A stretch of DNA of 64,000 nucleotides from Numida meleagris (GCF_002078875.1 NC_034411.1:51909695-51973694); one strand, 5' to 3'; shown: positions 1 through 12,667, counted from the first letter of the stretch. Notes: generated by a model from the letters alone, not told the origin. A program made the numbers and translations.

Positions 1-3000
1 TCACTTTGAGTATTTAAGCACTACTTCACAATTAGTGAAGTTGCCTTAAATCACGTGGATTTTTAACACTAATTATTAATACTAACATTTTCATTCTTTT
101 TATGAAACACTTGACAAATTAATCAGAAGAGGAGAACCGTGCATGATCGTACAACACACAAGACAACAAAACCACTACTCCCTTCTTTGTATCAACATAA
201 AAGAGGCCAGATCAGCAGTGTACTGGAACACTACTTCACATTTTCAGAACAAGAATATTCTTAGCATCTGTGCCAAAACCAACACTTCCTTCCACTCAGA
301 AAGGCAATAAATCTACCAAACTGAAAGAAACAAACCAGTAATCTTCAGACACATTGAATGCATTTACAGGACAGGAAACACACAGCCAGTTTTGAGTTAT
401 TACCAATGAAATAAATTATAACACATTATGTATGTATAATTTAAACATGCCCCAATTTCTTGGCAATAAACTGTTTGGTGATTTTTTTCCTCATAAAGAC
501 AGCCAGTATCTAAAAATTGTTTCCCACCAGCTTATAATGACTTTAAGTGAACACGCGAGTGTAACTACTTGACTGTATCTCACTGAATCAATGTGTTTCA
601 TAAACACACAATGAAAGCGTCATTTCTTTGTTGACTCATCCAAGATTTAAGGAGTTAAAAAAAAAAAAGCCCACAGGAGATTAGCTTTCAGCCTTGATGA
701 CTTCATACTGCTTGTTACAACAGGTAAGCTTCAGGTAAGTTGATCTCTGGGGGCTATAAGCAAGGAAAGCAACTAGGATGAAAGTAACAAAGCTGACGGT
801 CCCTCCCTATTCACAGCCACATAGTGTTTTCATCTCAGGATGCTACTGTATTGCTTAATGTCACTTGTTTGTTGCCCGAACATTAGAAACCTCCGTGAAT
901 CCATTAAGGAGCAGAGGCTGGTGACCTACAAGCCACACTGAGTTTTACCACAGTTTCATGGGTCAATAAGCGTTGGTTAGGAATAAGTATCACAGGCTTC
1001 TTACTCCCTATAGTACCTGCAAAAACTGACCAGGGGCACATTATGGAGTAACTAGGGCTTGCAGCATCATGACTCTTCCTTGAACTGCTATGCCTTTTGG
1101 CAACTGTGCAACAACACACACTGACTTATATTAGTGTCTGAGATGCATCAATGGAGGCTGCAGCTTGTTGAGGACAAAGATATGACATTGCCACACAGAA
1201 CAGGCTTCCCAGACTCAATTTCACTCATAGTGAAGGATATTTTTCTTAGATCAGGTGGCTACCAAACAGAAGCTTGGATCCAAATTGCTTTCTGTTGCCT
1301 ATCCTTGCTCTGCAGTCAGAGGCAGGGGGCAAGGAGAAGAGGTCAGCAGAAAAGATCCAGTGAAATGACAACAATTTTATAACCCCTCAATAACAGTCTG
1401 GGTAGGAAATCCCACAAACTGTACCAATGTGACAGATCCAATAGATCCCCAGTCGAGAGTTAATTTTCTGAGCTGAAGCCTCAAGCATTAAAGAAAAATT
1501 CTTAAGCCAGAAGAAGTCCCTCTATGCTGGGAGGTCTTGTAACGGCTGAAGTTTAAAATGTAAGTAATATGGTCACAGTTCAAGCTTCATGGTCTATCAC
1601 AGTCATTCCAGTTGAGCAAAATATCTATTTAGCTTAAATCAATAAATACTGGAGATTGCCCGTATTTGTAAGAAATTATTTTCAAACTCTAAACAACGTG
1701 ATTTATTTGTAAAAAGCTTGAAAGTTCTACCAACACATAAGGTTTCTGCAGCATTCTTGGACTTCCACTGGACAATGCATTAAAACATCCAGAAAGCATA
1801 AGAATGATTAACACTGAAACAGGGATAGTCTGTTTGCACGACCACCATTCACCGATGGTTTGGGTGGCTGGTCAGAGTGAAGACATGTTGCAATACTAAT
1901 GAAAGACCATTTTCTCGGGGGTCAGGGATGCAGGTTGAGCTTTGGGACCAGAACTGGCTTTCCTGACAGTTTCAAATGCTAGGATATCTGTATCAGGATA
2001 ATTCTGCTCAACAAAATATCATTCAAACTCATTGGAAAAGAAGGCAGGAATCAGAGTAGATAGAAAAAGGCAACATACCCTTTGTTGGTTATATCTTTTC
2101 CTATAAAACTTCATTTTCATAAATGTATCACTGATACAGGCTTTTGGATATTCAGATCAGCCAAGTAACAAAGTGTTACCACAGTTTTATAGTAATATAT
2201 AAACATAGAAGTGTATTGTCCAACTTGTGGATAGACAACTCTTCAGCAAAACAAAACAGGCAGCAAGTCATTGTCTTTGCATTTTTTCTCATTTTACTTG
2301 CATGCAACCTGACTGCATATCCTGGACTACCACGCAAAATGACAGAGCAACCTAGATCCTCTTTTCTGCCCAGCTTTCCCTCCCCCCCAGTTAAACAGCT
2401 CATCGTGGCTGCTTAAAGCAGTGAGGAAGCACAAAGGTAAATAAGACCTGCACTCTGTACAGAGACTTAATTTCCTTAATTAGGTAGCTGAAAACCAAGT
2501 CAGGGGCAGAGCAAATTCATTCCTATGCAGCACCCTTGTATAAAGCCTGTGAGCAACTCAAATCTGAAATCAAATTTCCTAATAATGAGTCTCCACATGA
2601 TGACAGAGGTAATTGCATTGCCTGCACAAATTGCTAGTCCGAAACACATCATCAATATCATTATGTGGCTTGAAAACAGATCTGACCAAAGGCTTATCAG
2701 CAGTGCCAGCAAAACTGGATTCCGTCTAATCAAAAGCACAGACAATATTCAACTGCTGCTACCAGAGACATTTTAGCATCACTGGAAACTTCTACCTCTG
2801 TTTCTCCGTGTCTACCACTGGCCCTGTGCAAGCTCTCAGATGAAAACCACACTGTCACAATTCCCATCAGAAAGAACATAGGATCAGGAATCCCACTTAC
2901 GTCAACCAGAGAAGGCAACAAAGGGACACTTTAGAAATTACTCCTCCACGTGGGACAGAATGTCATCTGCTTTGGACATTTCTGTGGATCAGAAGTATTT

Positions 3001-6000
3001 TTCTAGCCATCGTTATGACTGAAACACAATGGGTAAAAAATAAGTTCTGGCAGCAGATTGCTTGCTGAAGTATTTTTAAAAAACACATCACTGATTGATT
3101 CAAAGCATCAAGTGCACTATACTTTTTTAATCATCACCAACATGTTCTAAAAGAAGGAGAGTGAAAAATAAATCCAAACTCAGCAGTGACTCAGAAGTAT
3201 TATTATGTTACCATTTCACTTTTTAAATCTAGAAAAGCAGGGGTGTCCAAAATGAATTATGTAAGTAGGCAAAAACTATGAAGAAAGGTATTAATGTCCA
3301 AACGTTTTCTGCTTTAACAGGTGGGACTGTGACATGGCCCAAGCAGCGATGAGGATTTTTCCTCCTGGTTGTGCCTTGGTGATTCCAAGTAAGCTATCCT
3401 GCCTCCTCAGTTTTCCCATTTAAATCCAGGAATATAACAAAGAGGGCTGGAAAGAGCACTGAAACCTGTGACAGGAAGGGCCATTTAAGAACAAGGCATT
3501 ATTATCCAGGAGCAGTGAGCAAGTTGAGGCCGAGGATCTAGGACGGAAGGACAACTGATCCAAGGGGCGGCTGAGATCCAACAGAGGTGGATCAGCTTTC
3601 AGCACGCCTTAGCGCAGGGGGCTCAGGAGGAAATGAGAGCTCCTGTGAGCTTCTGGGGAAGCACTGAGGTGGTCACTGGATAACACGGCTCCACATAAGC
3701 CCTCCCAGCTCGCTGGGCTTTGTGGGCTGGCCAGTGCTGAGCTCCTTGGAGTCTGTTCTCGCTCTCCTCATAAGCAGAGGAGGAAAGTGATGATTAACAC
3801 TGCGAACAGGTGATTAGTGACTACCAAACACCAGTGCATGGAGGCATCTCAGCCAGCAGGTCTGACATGAAAGGTCACACATCCTGGCAGCAAAACACGG
3901 AGAGATCATCATCCTTGACGCAGCCTCAGAGCAAGGAGAGGCGAGAAACTGCCCTGGGATCTGCTGAGCACTGGCCCTTTATTTTCATACACCAGTGCAG
4001 TACTTTCATGCATATGCAATCCCTGTGGTTTGGCTGCTCCTCCACGTCCTCACGAGACCCCTGCTCCCTGCCATGCCCCTGACGAAGGCTCAGGCTGAAT
4101 GAGTTCCTGCTGCAGCTGAGGAGCTCAGCCTGGCCAGGCAGCACCAACTGCTGCAGCACCTGGGGCAGAGTTTTGCTCTAGATGGATCACAGAGTACATG
4201 GAAGTACCTATCAAGGTGGAAATACATTTTACAAGCATAACATTTAAAAATCTGCAAAGTCCCTGTATATAGTGATTCATTTCACACACTCATGATTGGA
4301 TTTTTCCTGACAGCACAAATCAGCATGTGGTTGTGGGCACTGAGATCTACATTTACAGCAGTCCCTATTATCTTTGATATTTCAGCTCACAACACACAAG
4401 GACTGATACTTTAAAAGGTCTAAGCACTTGCAGCTCCCATGAGCGGCATGTGAATTTGTGGCAACTCATGCCATCTGAAAACATGGGCCTTCCTGGCCTT
4501 TGACTAGGTATGTAAAATATTCACTCAATCACTCCAAATTCTGGGCCAAATTACCCACCTAGTCCAAATTCTGGAGCCATCACTGCTGTAGTCCCATTTA
4601 ACATAGCTAAGATGAGCGAAGAGTTTCCCAGGCTCACGATCCACACAAACCGAGAAGTGTTGGATGCCAATTTAGTAGAAACTGAAAACAGATTTCCCTT
4701 TACTTCCACAATTCATAAAAACGTAAAGAAGAGGGAAAAAAAAAAAAGAATAGGATTCCCAGTGCAGTATTACAACGGTTCAGTCTCAAAGCCCCCAGTT
4801 AATTTAAACTTGGGAAAAAATAAGGAAGACAATGATCTCTGCCAAGAACTTCCTTTGGAACTGTGGGCAAATCATTTAGGGCTTTGCATCAAATGGGACT
4901 GGACGTTTCATCTGAATATCTTGACTTCCCATTCTAAAGCACACCAATAACTGAAACAACCGGATAGTAGGTGTGTTGTGAGTAGCGTAGTGCTTCTGTA
5001 AATGCTTTGAGATGTCCTGCTGTAAAGTACAATGATGTCAAAATGTTTCCATTTTGAAAGGAAAAAGAAGCTGAAGGAGAAAAATCAACCTCATTTTTTT
5101 TCCTTTAAGAATGATTACTGTAAGGGCTTACTGGCATCTTCAGACTAGCTGTGAACTGAGTCAGGATAAAAATTTAAGCCTATAGCTGAATATCTTCATG
5201 CCCAGCTCCATAGGAATAGAAGCTCTTGGTCTAGAACAGCATCTTCAGCATGGCTCAGAAGCAGCTACTACTGAAGAGTACTACTGGAATAACCTCTCCT
5301 CATGGACAAACCCTGAAATTGCTGCACTGATAACCAACTAGTTTGTATACTAACACCTGGAACTGCCGAAACAAACATTTGTTTTCCATTTCATTTCAAA
5401 ATTAAGATAAGGTTGCCCAGTTAAGTCAATTGCACAGATGCAGGTGAAGCTGCTGTTTTTCTTGTCAATTACGAGGAAATCCCATAATGCCAAAAGAGAT
5501 GAAAAAGAGCAGTCTGAGAAACATGTTAACTTTTGACCTATGATAATTATTTCACTGAGTGCCAAGGTCAACAAACAACAGGATCCTAAGAGTAACTGCT
5601 TTCATCTCATGGGGTGAGCTGGGTGGGAAACGGTTTTCCTATGCTGTTGAAGTACATTTTCATGTCCTGGAAAAGAACTTCTGGTCTTTAACAGGATGAA
5701 CTCATGCCTGAAAATTTGTGCTCTGTTTCTGCAAAATGTATATGACGAAAGGAAGTCCCACCCTCCCCACAGTAAACATGCCCATCAACTACGCACGTCG
5801 TACATGGTTCTTGCAGACCAGTGCAGGGATCCAAAACATGTCTTCAGCTGAACAGCACTGGGGCAAGAGGTTCTGAGACCTTCACTTTACAGCTTGCTCC
5901 TATCCCTCTGCACGCTGTTGTGCTCCACAGACTCCATGCTGCTCTGACCAGCATCACCTATAGATATGTTTTTACCATAAGTTTCACTTCCTGACAAGAC

Positions 6001-7567
6001 AGCACTATTAGAAAGAACTTTTTTTTTTCAAATATGCTAACCAATTGCACTTTCACTTGAGGACTCAGCTGTTCCCCAGTACTGTGGCTTGTACTGAACC
6101 ACCCAAGAACAAATCCAGAAAGAAAAACAAAAAAGCCCCTCTTTTCAGCGCACAGTTCTTATTTTTTGATAAGCTGTTGATCAGAAAGGAGAAGTGAATC
6201 TTTGCACATGGTAGCTGATAGCCCCTAAATGCAGTGAGCGTCAGCCAATGAATGAGGAGGGTGCACTTTAATCAAGTCCTGCCAGGCACGGGACAATCAC
6301 AGAAGAGGAAGGAAGATGAACAAGGACAGCATAAACTCAGCCTTTTCCACGTATCTGTGCTGTCTTGCTATTGCTGACCAGTTCCTTTTCTTTGTTTAAA
6401 TTTGCAGACCGTAACAAATAAACAAGCTTTAGAAAACTAATCTAAACAACAGAAAAATTGGACCTAAGGGGTAGAAGGAGCTATGGATTGCATCTTGGGT
6501 CCCCGCAAACAGCTAAGACCCGCTTTGCTGTCCACCTCCCCATCACAGTTTTGGGTGGTGATCCAAGCCCTGCTTCTCCTTTCCAAAACACAGCTGATAG
6601 CAAAACCCAGGGAGAGAGCGCTGCTCTCTGGAATAGTCCTAGAAGGCTGGAGATAAAAAACCACAATTCTTCCTTTCTGCTGCACAGAGCTCAGAGCAGG
6701 CTGTAGGAATATACATTGCCAAACTGAGAACTGAGCTTTACAGTAAGGTCTCTGTCTTGCACCTAGCCCAATGGGAAAGTGCCATCAGGAGCTTGGCCTG
6801 CTTAATTATGTTTATGCTTCCCTTTCCAAGAGTAAAATACTTTACTGAAAGTAAATCCTGGGAGGGAAAAGAAAAAAAAAAACCAAAAAGGGAGCAGGAC
6901 ATTGGATTGTGTCCATACTGAGTACTGTATTATATTGTATTTATTCTATCACTCTTTCGGGAAAAAGTCTTTTATTCCAACATTCTACACCAAACCACTT
7001 TCACTCGATCAGCCCGGCTGAAGGCCCTGCTGTGATTTAGCCATACCACCCCTCCTTCACGCAGCAAACAGCCCCACTGAGCCCTGCGTGGGCACAGTAA
7101 GGGCATGACAGCAGGATCGCAACCCTTGAGGGCTGGCATGTTTGGGGAGAAAAATGGAGCCAACAGGCGAGTCGCTTCTCATAGCTGCTTTTGTTTGGCT
7201 CGTGAGGGGTCTGAATGCGCTATTGATTCCCTCACACTAAAACAGATTCGTAGCCCCTGTGTGTACAAGACAGGGATCTCCTTCAACTCTAATCTCCAGC
7301 AGCTGTCAAAGACATAAAGGGCTTGTGGTTGGCCGGCGTGTCAAAATCAATGAAGATTTTAGGACTCCTAAGAGCAATCAGTCCCACTTGGAAGCGATAG
7401 GAGTCAGCCCCTGACCTGAGCGGACCAGGCCACCCAAACTGCGTGACATGTGTTCAGGACACACTGTGCAGCAGAGCAGAGGAAACACACGACCGTGCCT
7501 CCAGAGGAGCTGTGCCACACTTACCCTGCCTGTCCCAAGGGTTCCCACTGATGGAACTGGAACCCCA

Positions 7568-7633
7568 GTGGATTGGACAAGATGATCTTAGTGGTCTTTT
7601 TCAGCCTTAACAACTACATGGAACTGTGACTCT
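7568..7633 (+). mobile_element. Decayed CR1 LINE 3' tail
   Basis: A short stretch resembles the last part of avian CR1 elements in plus orientation: a GGATTGGACAAGATGATCTT-like segment, then a degraded version of the CCTTCCAACC region and a remnant of the ATTCTGTGA-type terminal repeat. It is strongly diverged and truncated, so boundaries are approximate and the subfamily cannot be named. Confidence 0.6.
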
Positions 7634-8772
7634 GCAACACCACCTGAAGGCTCTGCCAGTGTCTAGGCAAAGGCCCACTGCTGGTAGAAAGGTGATAACT
7701 GGGGTTTGTTTGGCAGCACTGCAGCAGCACCACAGTGACTTGCACTGAACAACTGCCTCTTATTGCTCTGAATGAAAATGCTGCTTTCAGTTAGAAAAGA
7801 ACTCAAGGGTGACTTTTTTCTTTTAGTTACAGCTACAGATCCAGCCCAATTATCGTCCAGTCGCACTCAGCAGAGGGAACACAGTCCCCAGGGCTCTTAT
7901 TTGTCTCAATACAGGCCCCTTCCCAACCCTCAACACACATTTGTGCACAGAACAGCCTGGACACTGTTTGGTACAGGAAGTCCAACAACCACTTGCAGCC
8001 AGTGCATCTGTTTCCTCACAGCTGTTTCCCCAACGCCCACCTTGATACAACTCTACTGCAGGGCAAGACTTTCAGCGTGGGGGGAGACTGACTGAAAATG
8101 GTCACATTTCTCTTCCATGTGAGGTGCTGCAGAAGAAGAAATTAGCCATGCTTTTTCCTGGGGTGGGGGGACCAAAAGGCTGTACCACAGGCAGTACAGC
8201 GGGGCTTTCTGAACACGCAGGTGAGAATGTTGGAATTCTGCTTTGAAGGATCTGCGAAGAAAAGGAAGGGGTTGGTGCGCTGCCTCCTGGTTGGTGGAAC
8301 ATTCCCACGTTAACAGCAATAAGCAAACAAAGAATAAAGTTCAGTACATAACTGACATTAAAGAGAAATCAAATCTACACGAGATTTGAGGTGTCAAAGA
8401 ATGAAACGTGCAGTGTCACTTTTGCAAGAAACTTCAGATCTGGCTGGAATTAAGGCAGACTCTACCTCCTTCTGCTGTGGGGAGGGCCCCACCACACAGC
8501 TCCCCGGTAACCAACACGCACCAGGTTATGCCACACACCTCCAAACCAACCCACCGAGCGCTTCACACTGCCTTCAAAAAGTTAATCCACAAATAACTAC
8601 GGGAGAAACAAAAATTATAAAAATCGTAAGAAACTTCTTCTCACGTACTCTTTAATTACTTCCAATAAATAACTGCTTACACATAAAAAAGTCCCGCAGC
8701 CGAAAGCAGCCAGATGGGCGGGTTACTAGCCGTGCAGCTGGGCGAAGTGCCAGAGGTCCTTTCCCCCCCACG

Positions 8773-8819
8773 CCCCCCTTCTTCTTTTTTCTTTCTTCTC
8801 TCCTCCTTTCCCCCTTCTC
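8773..8819. repeat. 47-base uninterrupted pyrimidine tract
   Basis: The plus strand is pure C/T from 8773 to 8819, with a near-continuous pyrimidine flank from 8758 broken only by an A at 8770 and a G at 8772. On the minus strand, the transcribed sense of PHACTR2, it is an equally long purine tract beginning about 80 bases inside the intron after the first-exon donor. Such tracts can form triplex structures; nothing here shows that it does. Confidence 0.9.
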
Positions 8820-8898
8820 ACCCGCACGTCCCCATTTACCAGCGGGCCTCCGGCGCCCGCCCCGCGGTGCGCGGCCGCCCCGCTCCGCCGCCACTCAC

Positions 8899-8934
8899 CG
8901 CCGGCCGGCTCGGGCAGCGTGGAGACCGAGGTCT
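8899..8934 (-). CDS. PHACTR2: PHACTR2 alternative first coding exon (MGQ type), 5' part lost in gap
   Basis: Reading the minus strand out of the N gap, 36 bases encode the end of a Gln-compatible codon (AG) followed by T-S-V-S-T-L-P-E-P-A-G and one extra G, then a strong splice donor GTGAGT starting at 8898. This matches the known alternative N-terminus of vertebrate PHACTR2, which begins Met-Gly-Gln-Thr-Ser-Val-Ser-Thr-Leu. The start codon is therefore expected only 7-8 bases inside the gap, near 8941. The exon ends in phase 1. PHACTR2 binds protein phosphatase 1 and G-actin through C-terminal RPEL repeats, all encoded outside this window; this exon supplies only a short isoform-specific N-terminus. 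The CpG island and FUCA2 as upstream neighbour both support the call. I recognise the peptide from memory of the human protein; no alignment was run. Confidence 0.85.
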
Positions 8935-9171
8935 NNNNNNNNNNNNNNNNNNNNNNNNNNNNNNNNNNNNNNNNNNNNNNNNNNNNNNNNNNNNNNNNNN
9001 NNNNNNNNNNNNNNNNNNNNNNNNNNNNNNNNNNNNNNNNNNNNNNNNNNNNNNNNNNNNNNNNNNNNNNNNNNNNNNNNNNNNNNNNNNNNNNNNNNNN
9101 NNNNNNNNNNNNNNNNNNNNNNNNNNNNNNNNNNNNNNNNNNNNNNNNNNNNNNNNNNNNNNNNNNNNNNN
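8935..9171. other. Assembly gap (237 Ns)
   Basis: An unbroken run of N from 8935 to 9171 lies in the middle of the CpG island and replaces the start codon, 5' untranslated region and probably the promoter of the PHACTR2 exon ending at 8899. The flanks are extremely GC-rich, the usual reason for such dropouts in bird assemblies. Open frames drawn across it are artefacts. Confidence 1.
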
Positions 9172-9479
9172 CGCCCCCGCCCCCGCCCCGCGGCTCGGCC
9201 CCTCCTGGGGAGCGGGACGGAGCCTTCCCGGGTGGGAAAAGGAGCGGCGTCGTGCTGTGCGTGGCGAGTGACACGAAATGAGCTGTTGGTGAACTCACGG
9301 GTGGGGGGAGAAGTAAAGAGATCCTGTACAGCGCAGCGGCGGTAGGAACGAAGTTTTTGTTTTGTTTTGTTTTCTTAGTTTATGACTGTAATCTAAGCAG
9401 TGCTGTGGGCTTAATCCGAGAACAAACAGGTAACTGTTGGCGGGGGGAAAAACAAAAAAATTCCGAGTGCCTACCAGCT

Positions 9480-9517
9480 TTTAGGTTAGGCGTTAGGAGG
9501 AAGTTCTTCACCCAGGG
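9480..9517 (+). mobile_element. Short CR1 fragment, plus orientation
   Basis: About 38 bases resemble the CR1 segment that reads 'GTTAGGAGGAAGTTCTTCAC' in plus orientation, roughly 250 bases from the 3' end of full elements. It is followed within about 20 bases by a CR1 piece in the opposite orientation, suggesting an inversion or two insertions. Similarity is judged by eye. Confidence 0.55.
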
Positions 9518-9538
9518 AAATTCTTTTACCACACTTAG

Positions 9539-9705
9539 AAGGGATCTCAAAGCCCACGCAGCTCCAACCCCACTGATGCAGGCAGGGTGCCCCGCACCAG
9601 CTCAGGATGCCCAGGGCCCCATCCAACCTGGCTCCAGGGATGGGCACCCACAGCTGCTCTGGGTAGCCTGTGCCAGTGCCTCACTGCCCCCTTCAGTTCT
9701 AGTTT
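9539..9705 (-). mobile_element. CR1 LINE 3' fragment, minus orientation
   Basis: Read on the minus strand this carries the typical CR1 3' region: the 'GAGGCACTGGCACAGGCTAC' segment, then 'CTGGAGCCAGGTTGGATGGG' and 'GGGCATCCTGAGCT', ending near the AAGGGATCTC remnant. The terminal ATTCTATG repeats are missing or decayed. It lies about 370 bases upstream (in the PHACTR2 sense) of the assembly gap in the CpG island. Confidence 0.8.
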
Positions 9706-11288
9706 AGGGAAGATAAATACTAATGTATAACATTAACAGATTATAGGTGTCGTATTACATAAAATAAGAAGATGAAGGTTCTGATTATAAAAGTTTACCC
9801 CAAAGACTAATTTTTAAACAAGAAGCAACCTACTTGCATTAGAACACTTAAAGGTCTTATTCAAGAGATTTTTATTTGTGATGGGCAAGATGCTGGGAGC
9901 ACCCAGCACTACCTCCATAAATCCTTTAATCAGCTTTTGAAAAGTGCACAATAATAAACACTTTCTCTTGATCCCAGGCAGGGAATACTAGTTGAATACA
10001 GAAAACAGCACTGGACTATAGAAGAATTATATCTCTTTCTGCTTTATCCATCTCCTGCCTAGAGATGCTAGAGGTTAACATGTACATCTCAGGCTTCTCC
10101 AATCATAGTCATTAATGGTCATAAAATCAGGGGAAAAAAAACACTCTTCCGCTTCAGTTCTGCTGCTTAAACTGTTTGGTTTAAGAAGTCAGCTTACGAC
10201 TCACCAGTGAGAGGGAACAAACCTCGAATCCTCAACACCGTATAAGTAGACATCTACCAATGTAACCTGTGAGAGAAACTGGAAAGTTGAAAGCAATGAT
10301 CTATTATATTTCTCTCATGTAGAGCCATGTTTATGCAATTGCCTCCAGATAGAATTCTGGCATCCTACTGACATTCTCCTATGGGTACCCAAACAAAATA
10401 CATGTGTTTAGGATTCAGTTGTCTGGAGGCTTTCAATTTGCAGTACGATAGAAATATTTTAATTTGTGTATTAAATTTCTTGCCACGATGGCATGGTAGT
10501 TGGCTTTCAGGACAGTTAAAGGTTAAGAATGTGATAGTGCTTGATAGCAGCTGATTCTAGCAGGAATTTGAGATTTCAATTCATATATTTTTATGTGGTC
10601 ACTGGATACCATGCCCTAGGTAGATTTTGGTGTTAGAACTGGGTTTACCTGACTGCATTGTGCTACATGCATGATTCTTCCCTTCTTGTCCCAGGTTACT
10701 GTGTTAGGCACAATGTTAAACAAGTGCTCTGTGCTGTCTCAAGAACTGAAATCTTCCACCAAAAGAGGAAGAATAGCATCTTCATGACTTCAGGAATGCT
10801 TGTAGAACATAAATACTGCTCTTGTACAAACGGCTAGCAGCAGATCACTGAAGCAAATGTAAAACTTCAAAATAGTTCCCAAGGGAGAATGAAATAATTC
10901 ACAGCTTTTAACCTCTCTCACACATCAAAAATTCCATCCCCTCGGTAACGCTTCAAAGACAGCTGTATTTCAATGGGCTTATTCTACTGGGATGGACAAC
11001 GGCAGTACATGACCTACAGTATGTAGGATGCTGTTGCCCCATCTTTAGAGCTCTGTAGGATCATGTTCACTAAAGCAGCATTTTAAAAAAATGAATTTGT
11101 ATTCCTTTTCCTTCAGTTATCAAGATGAATTTATGGCACTAAGCATGAAGCTGTAATGAAGAGCCACCGCATTTAGTCGCAGGATTCAGAATGCAGGACT
11201 GGCAAAAGCATTTCATCTTATAAGAGGAAAAAAGTATTACCCAGGTGATTACCAAGGCAAACCAAGAAGATGGCACTGAGTTCAGAAC

Positions 11289-11314
11289 AGGAATTACCCA
11301 GCTGGGTAATTCCT
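11289..11314. repeat. Perfect 26-bp palindrome
   Basis: The half-site AGGAATTACCCAG is followed immediately by its exact reverse complement CTGGGTAATTCCT with no spacer. The symmetry breaks on both sides at the next base (C at 11288, A at 11315). It lies in intronic sequence and resembles no repeat family I recognise. Confidence 0.95.
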
Positions 11315-12667
11315 AATTCCCCACAGACAGACCTTCCACACAGCCCAGTGAAAGTGGTCTGTACAGAGCAGCTCACTGAGAGGAACCTCTGTAGTTCAGC
11401 CTGTATAAATGAAAGCTAGGCATTCAGAGCCTTAGGCCAGCACAGTTAGCACGCAAATGATGACTGTTCTGATTGAGACAAATGATAGACGGACCTTGGA
11501 TGAGCTCTGCCCATACAGCAGTACGGCTGCTGGGAGACAGGCAGTGCGGTCCTCACCTGGGCAATCTGAGGGGATGCACCTTGCTCAGTATGCAGATGAT
11601 CCCCTGAATGTTGAGCTCTCAGCTCCTCACCATCGCACACAGGGACAGAGCACAGCTGGGCAAGCTCCTCCATTGCAGTTTGGCACCAGCAGTTTTCCTC
11701 TCTGCTCACAAACGATCTGCAAATAGGGTATGCATTGACAAACTTGTTTGCTAGCCTAAATTATTCACCAAACAATTTGTAAGTGAATTTCAGGCAGTGG
11801 GAATCGTGTAAACAATTCCTTGCCACGGCAGTTCAATAATTTATTACCTGGGCTGTGTGTGAGGCACCCTTACCTGCATGGCTCTTTTGTGCTTTCTGAC
11901 CCATGGTGCTAGCTGCAACCTAGAGGGAACTTCACAATAGCTTCATCAATATGACTCTAAATGATGGGTGAGGGATGCTTATAGATCTACCCATGTGATT
12001 TTAACACCTGATCTGTAGCTTTCGCTGTATCCTTTAATGTGCTCATATTAAGGAACTGCCTTATGAGTTGCTCTAGGGAACAACTCACTTGAAAGTATCT
12101 GGAGCCAGCTGCTCTGTTTCATTTCAGCAGACCTGACCTATGAAGAAACTTTCCTTTACTTACACACCCAGAGAGCTTCAGTATTTGGGGTATAATTCCT
12201 TTCACATCTACTGCTTTAAGAGCTGTCCAAAACCTTATGAAACAGCAGAATTGGTGTAAGCCAGGCTTTGGATAATTTCTTAGGCTGATAGTGCAAGATG
12301 ATGAAAGATGAACAAATTAAAGGTTCTGCTTAAACTGACATTAACAGTGTTGTATTTTTTTAATTTGAGCTTACTGAAAAGTAATACACAATACAAAGTG
12401 TACTCTCCAGAGCTTAGATCTTGTTTTATCCCTTTAACAGGGGCTAAGCACTGTGCACACTGGGAAAAAAAGCTACAGAAGTCCTTGCTTAAAGCACAAA
12501 GGGCACCTGGCATACCAAATCCCATCCTGTCCCTAACCCTACGCCGGACATTCCTGAAAAAGCTGAACAATCTAACAACAGATGGCATGACATGCTGTCC
12601 AAAGTCTGTAAGGTCCCACCCCTGTACTTAATAATTTAAATGTTAGGTTCTAGTTTCAATTTGAAAC

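Larger units (their letters stand above)
1..8898 (-). other. PHACTR2: PHACTR2 intron downstream of the 8.9 kb first exon
   Basis: This stretch lies 3' of the splice donor at 8898/8897 on the minus strand, so it should be intron of PHACTR2 transcripts. I looked on the minus strand for the shared second coding exon (the basic segment with the KPWKWRKKK motif typical of PHACTR proteins) and did not find it, so the intron continues past position 1. The sequence is AT-rich with short chance open frames on both strands and no convincing exon. Apart from a decayed CR1 tail near 7.57-7.63 kb and a few short homopolymer runs I see nothing else. Intron status is inferred from the neighbouring exon. Confidence 0.75.
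8690..9330 (-). promoter_or_regulatory. PHACTR2: CpG island / promoter of the 8.9 kb PHACTR2 first exon
   Basis: On both sides of the N gap the sequence becomes very GC- and CpG-rich (for example GCGCGGCCGCC near 8868-8880 and GC-box-like CGCCCC repeats at 9172-9190), in sharp contrast to the AT-rich flanks. It contains the end of a PHACTR2 first coding exon on the minus strand, so it is most simply the TATA-less CpG promoter of that transcript. The core, probably including the start codon and transcription start, falls in the gap. The strand is taken from the exon; bidirectional activity cannot be excluded. Confidence 0.75.

Noticed and set aside
4612..4950. 112-codon plus-strand open frame
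   Set aside because: No recognisable domain, poor start context, and composition like the surrounding AT-rich intron; this length is expected by chance.
1..8898. Search for the shared PHACTR2 exon 2 (K-P-W-K-W-R-K-K-K region) on the minus strand
   Set aside because: Not found; the exon must lie left of the window.
8714..9298. Long open frames across the N gap on both strands
   Set aside because: They exist only because Ns contain no stops; only the 36 bases at 8899-8934 on the minus strand are supported as coding.
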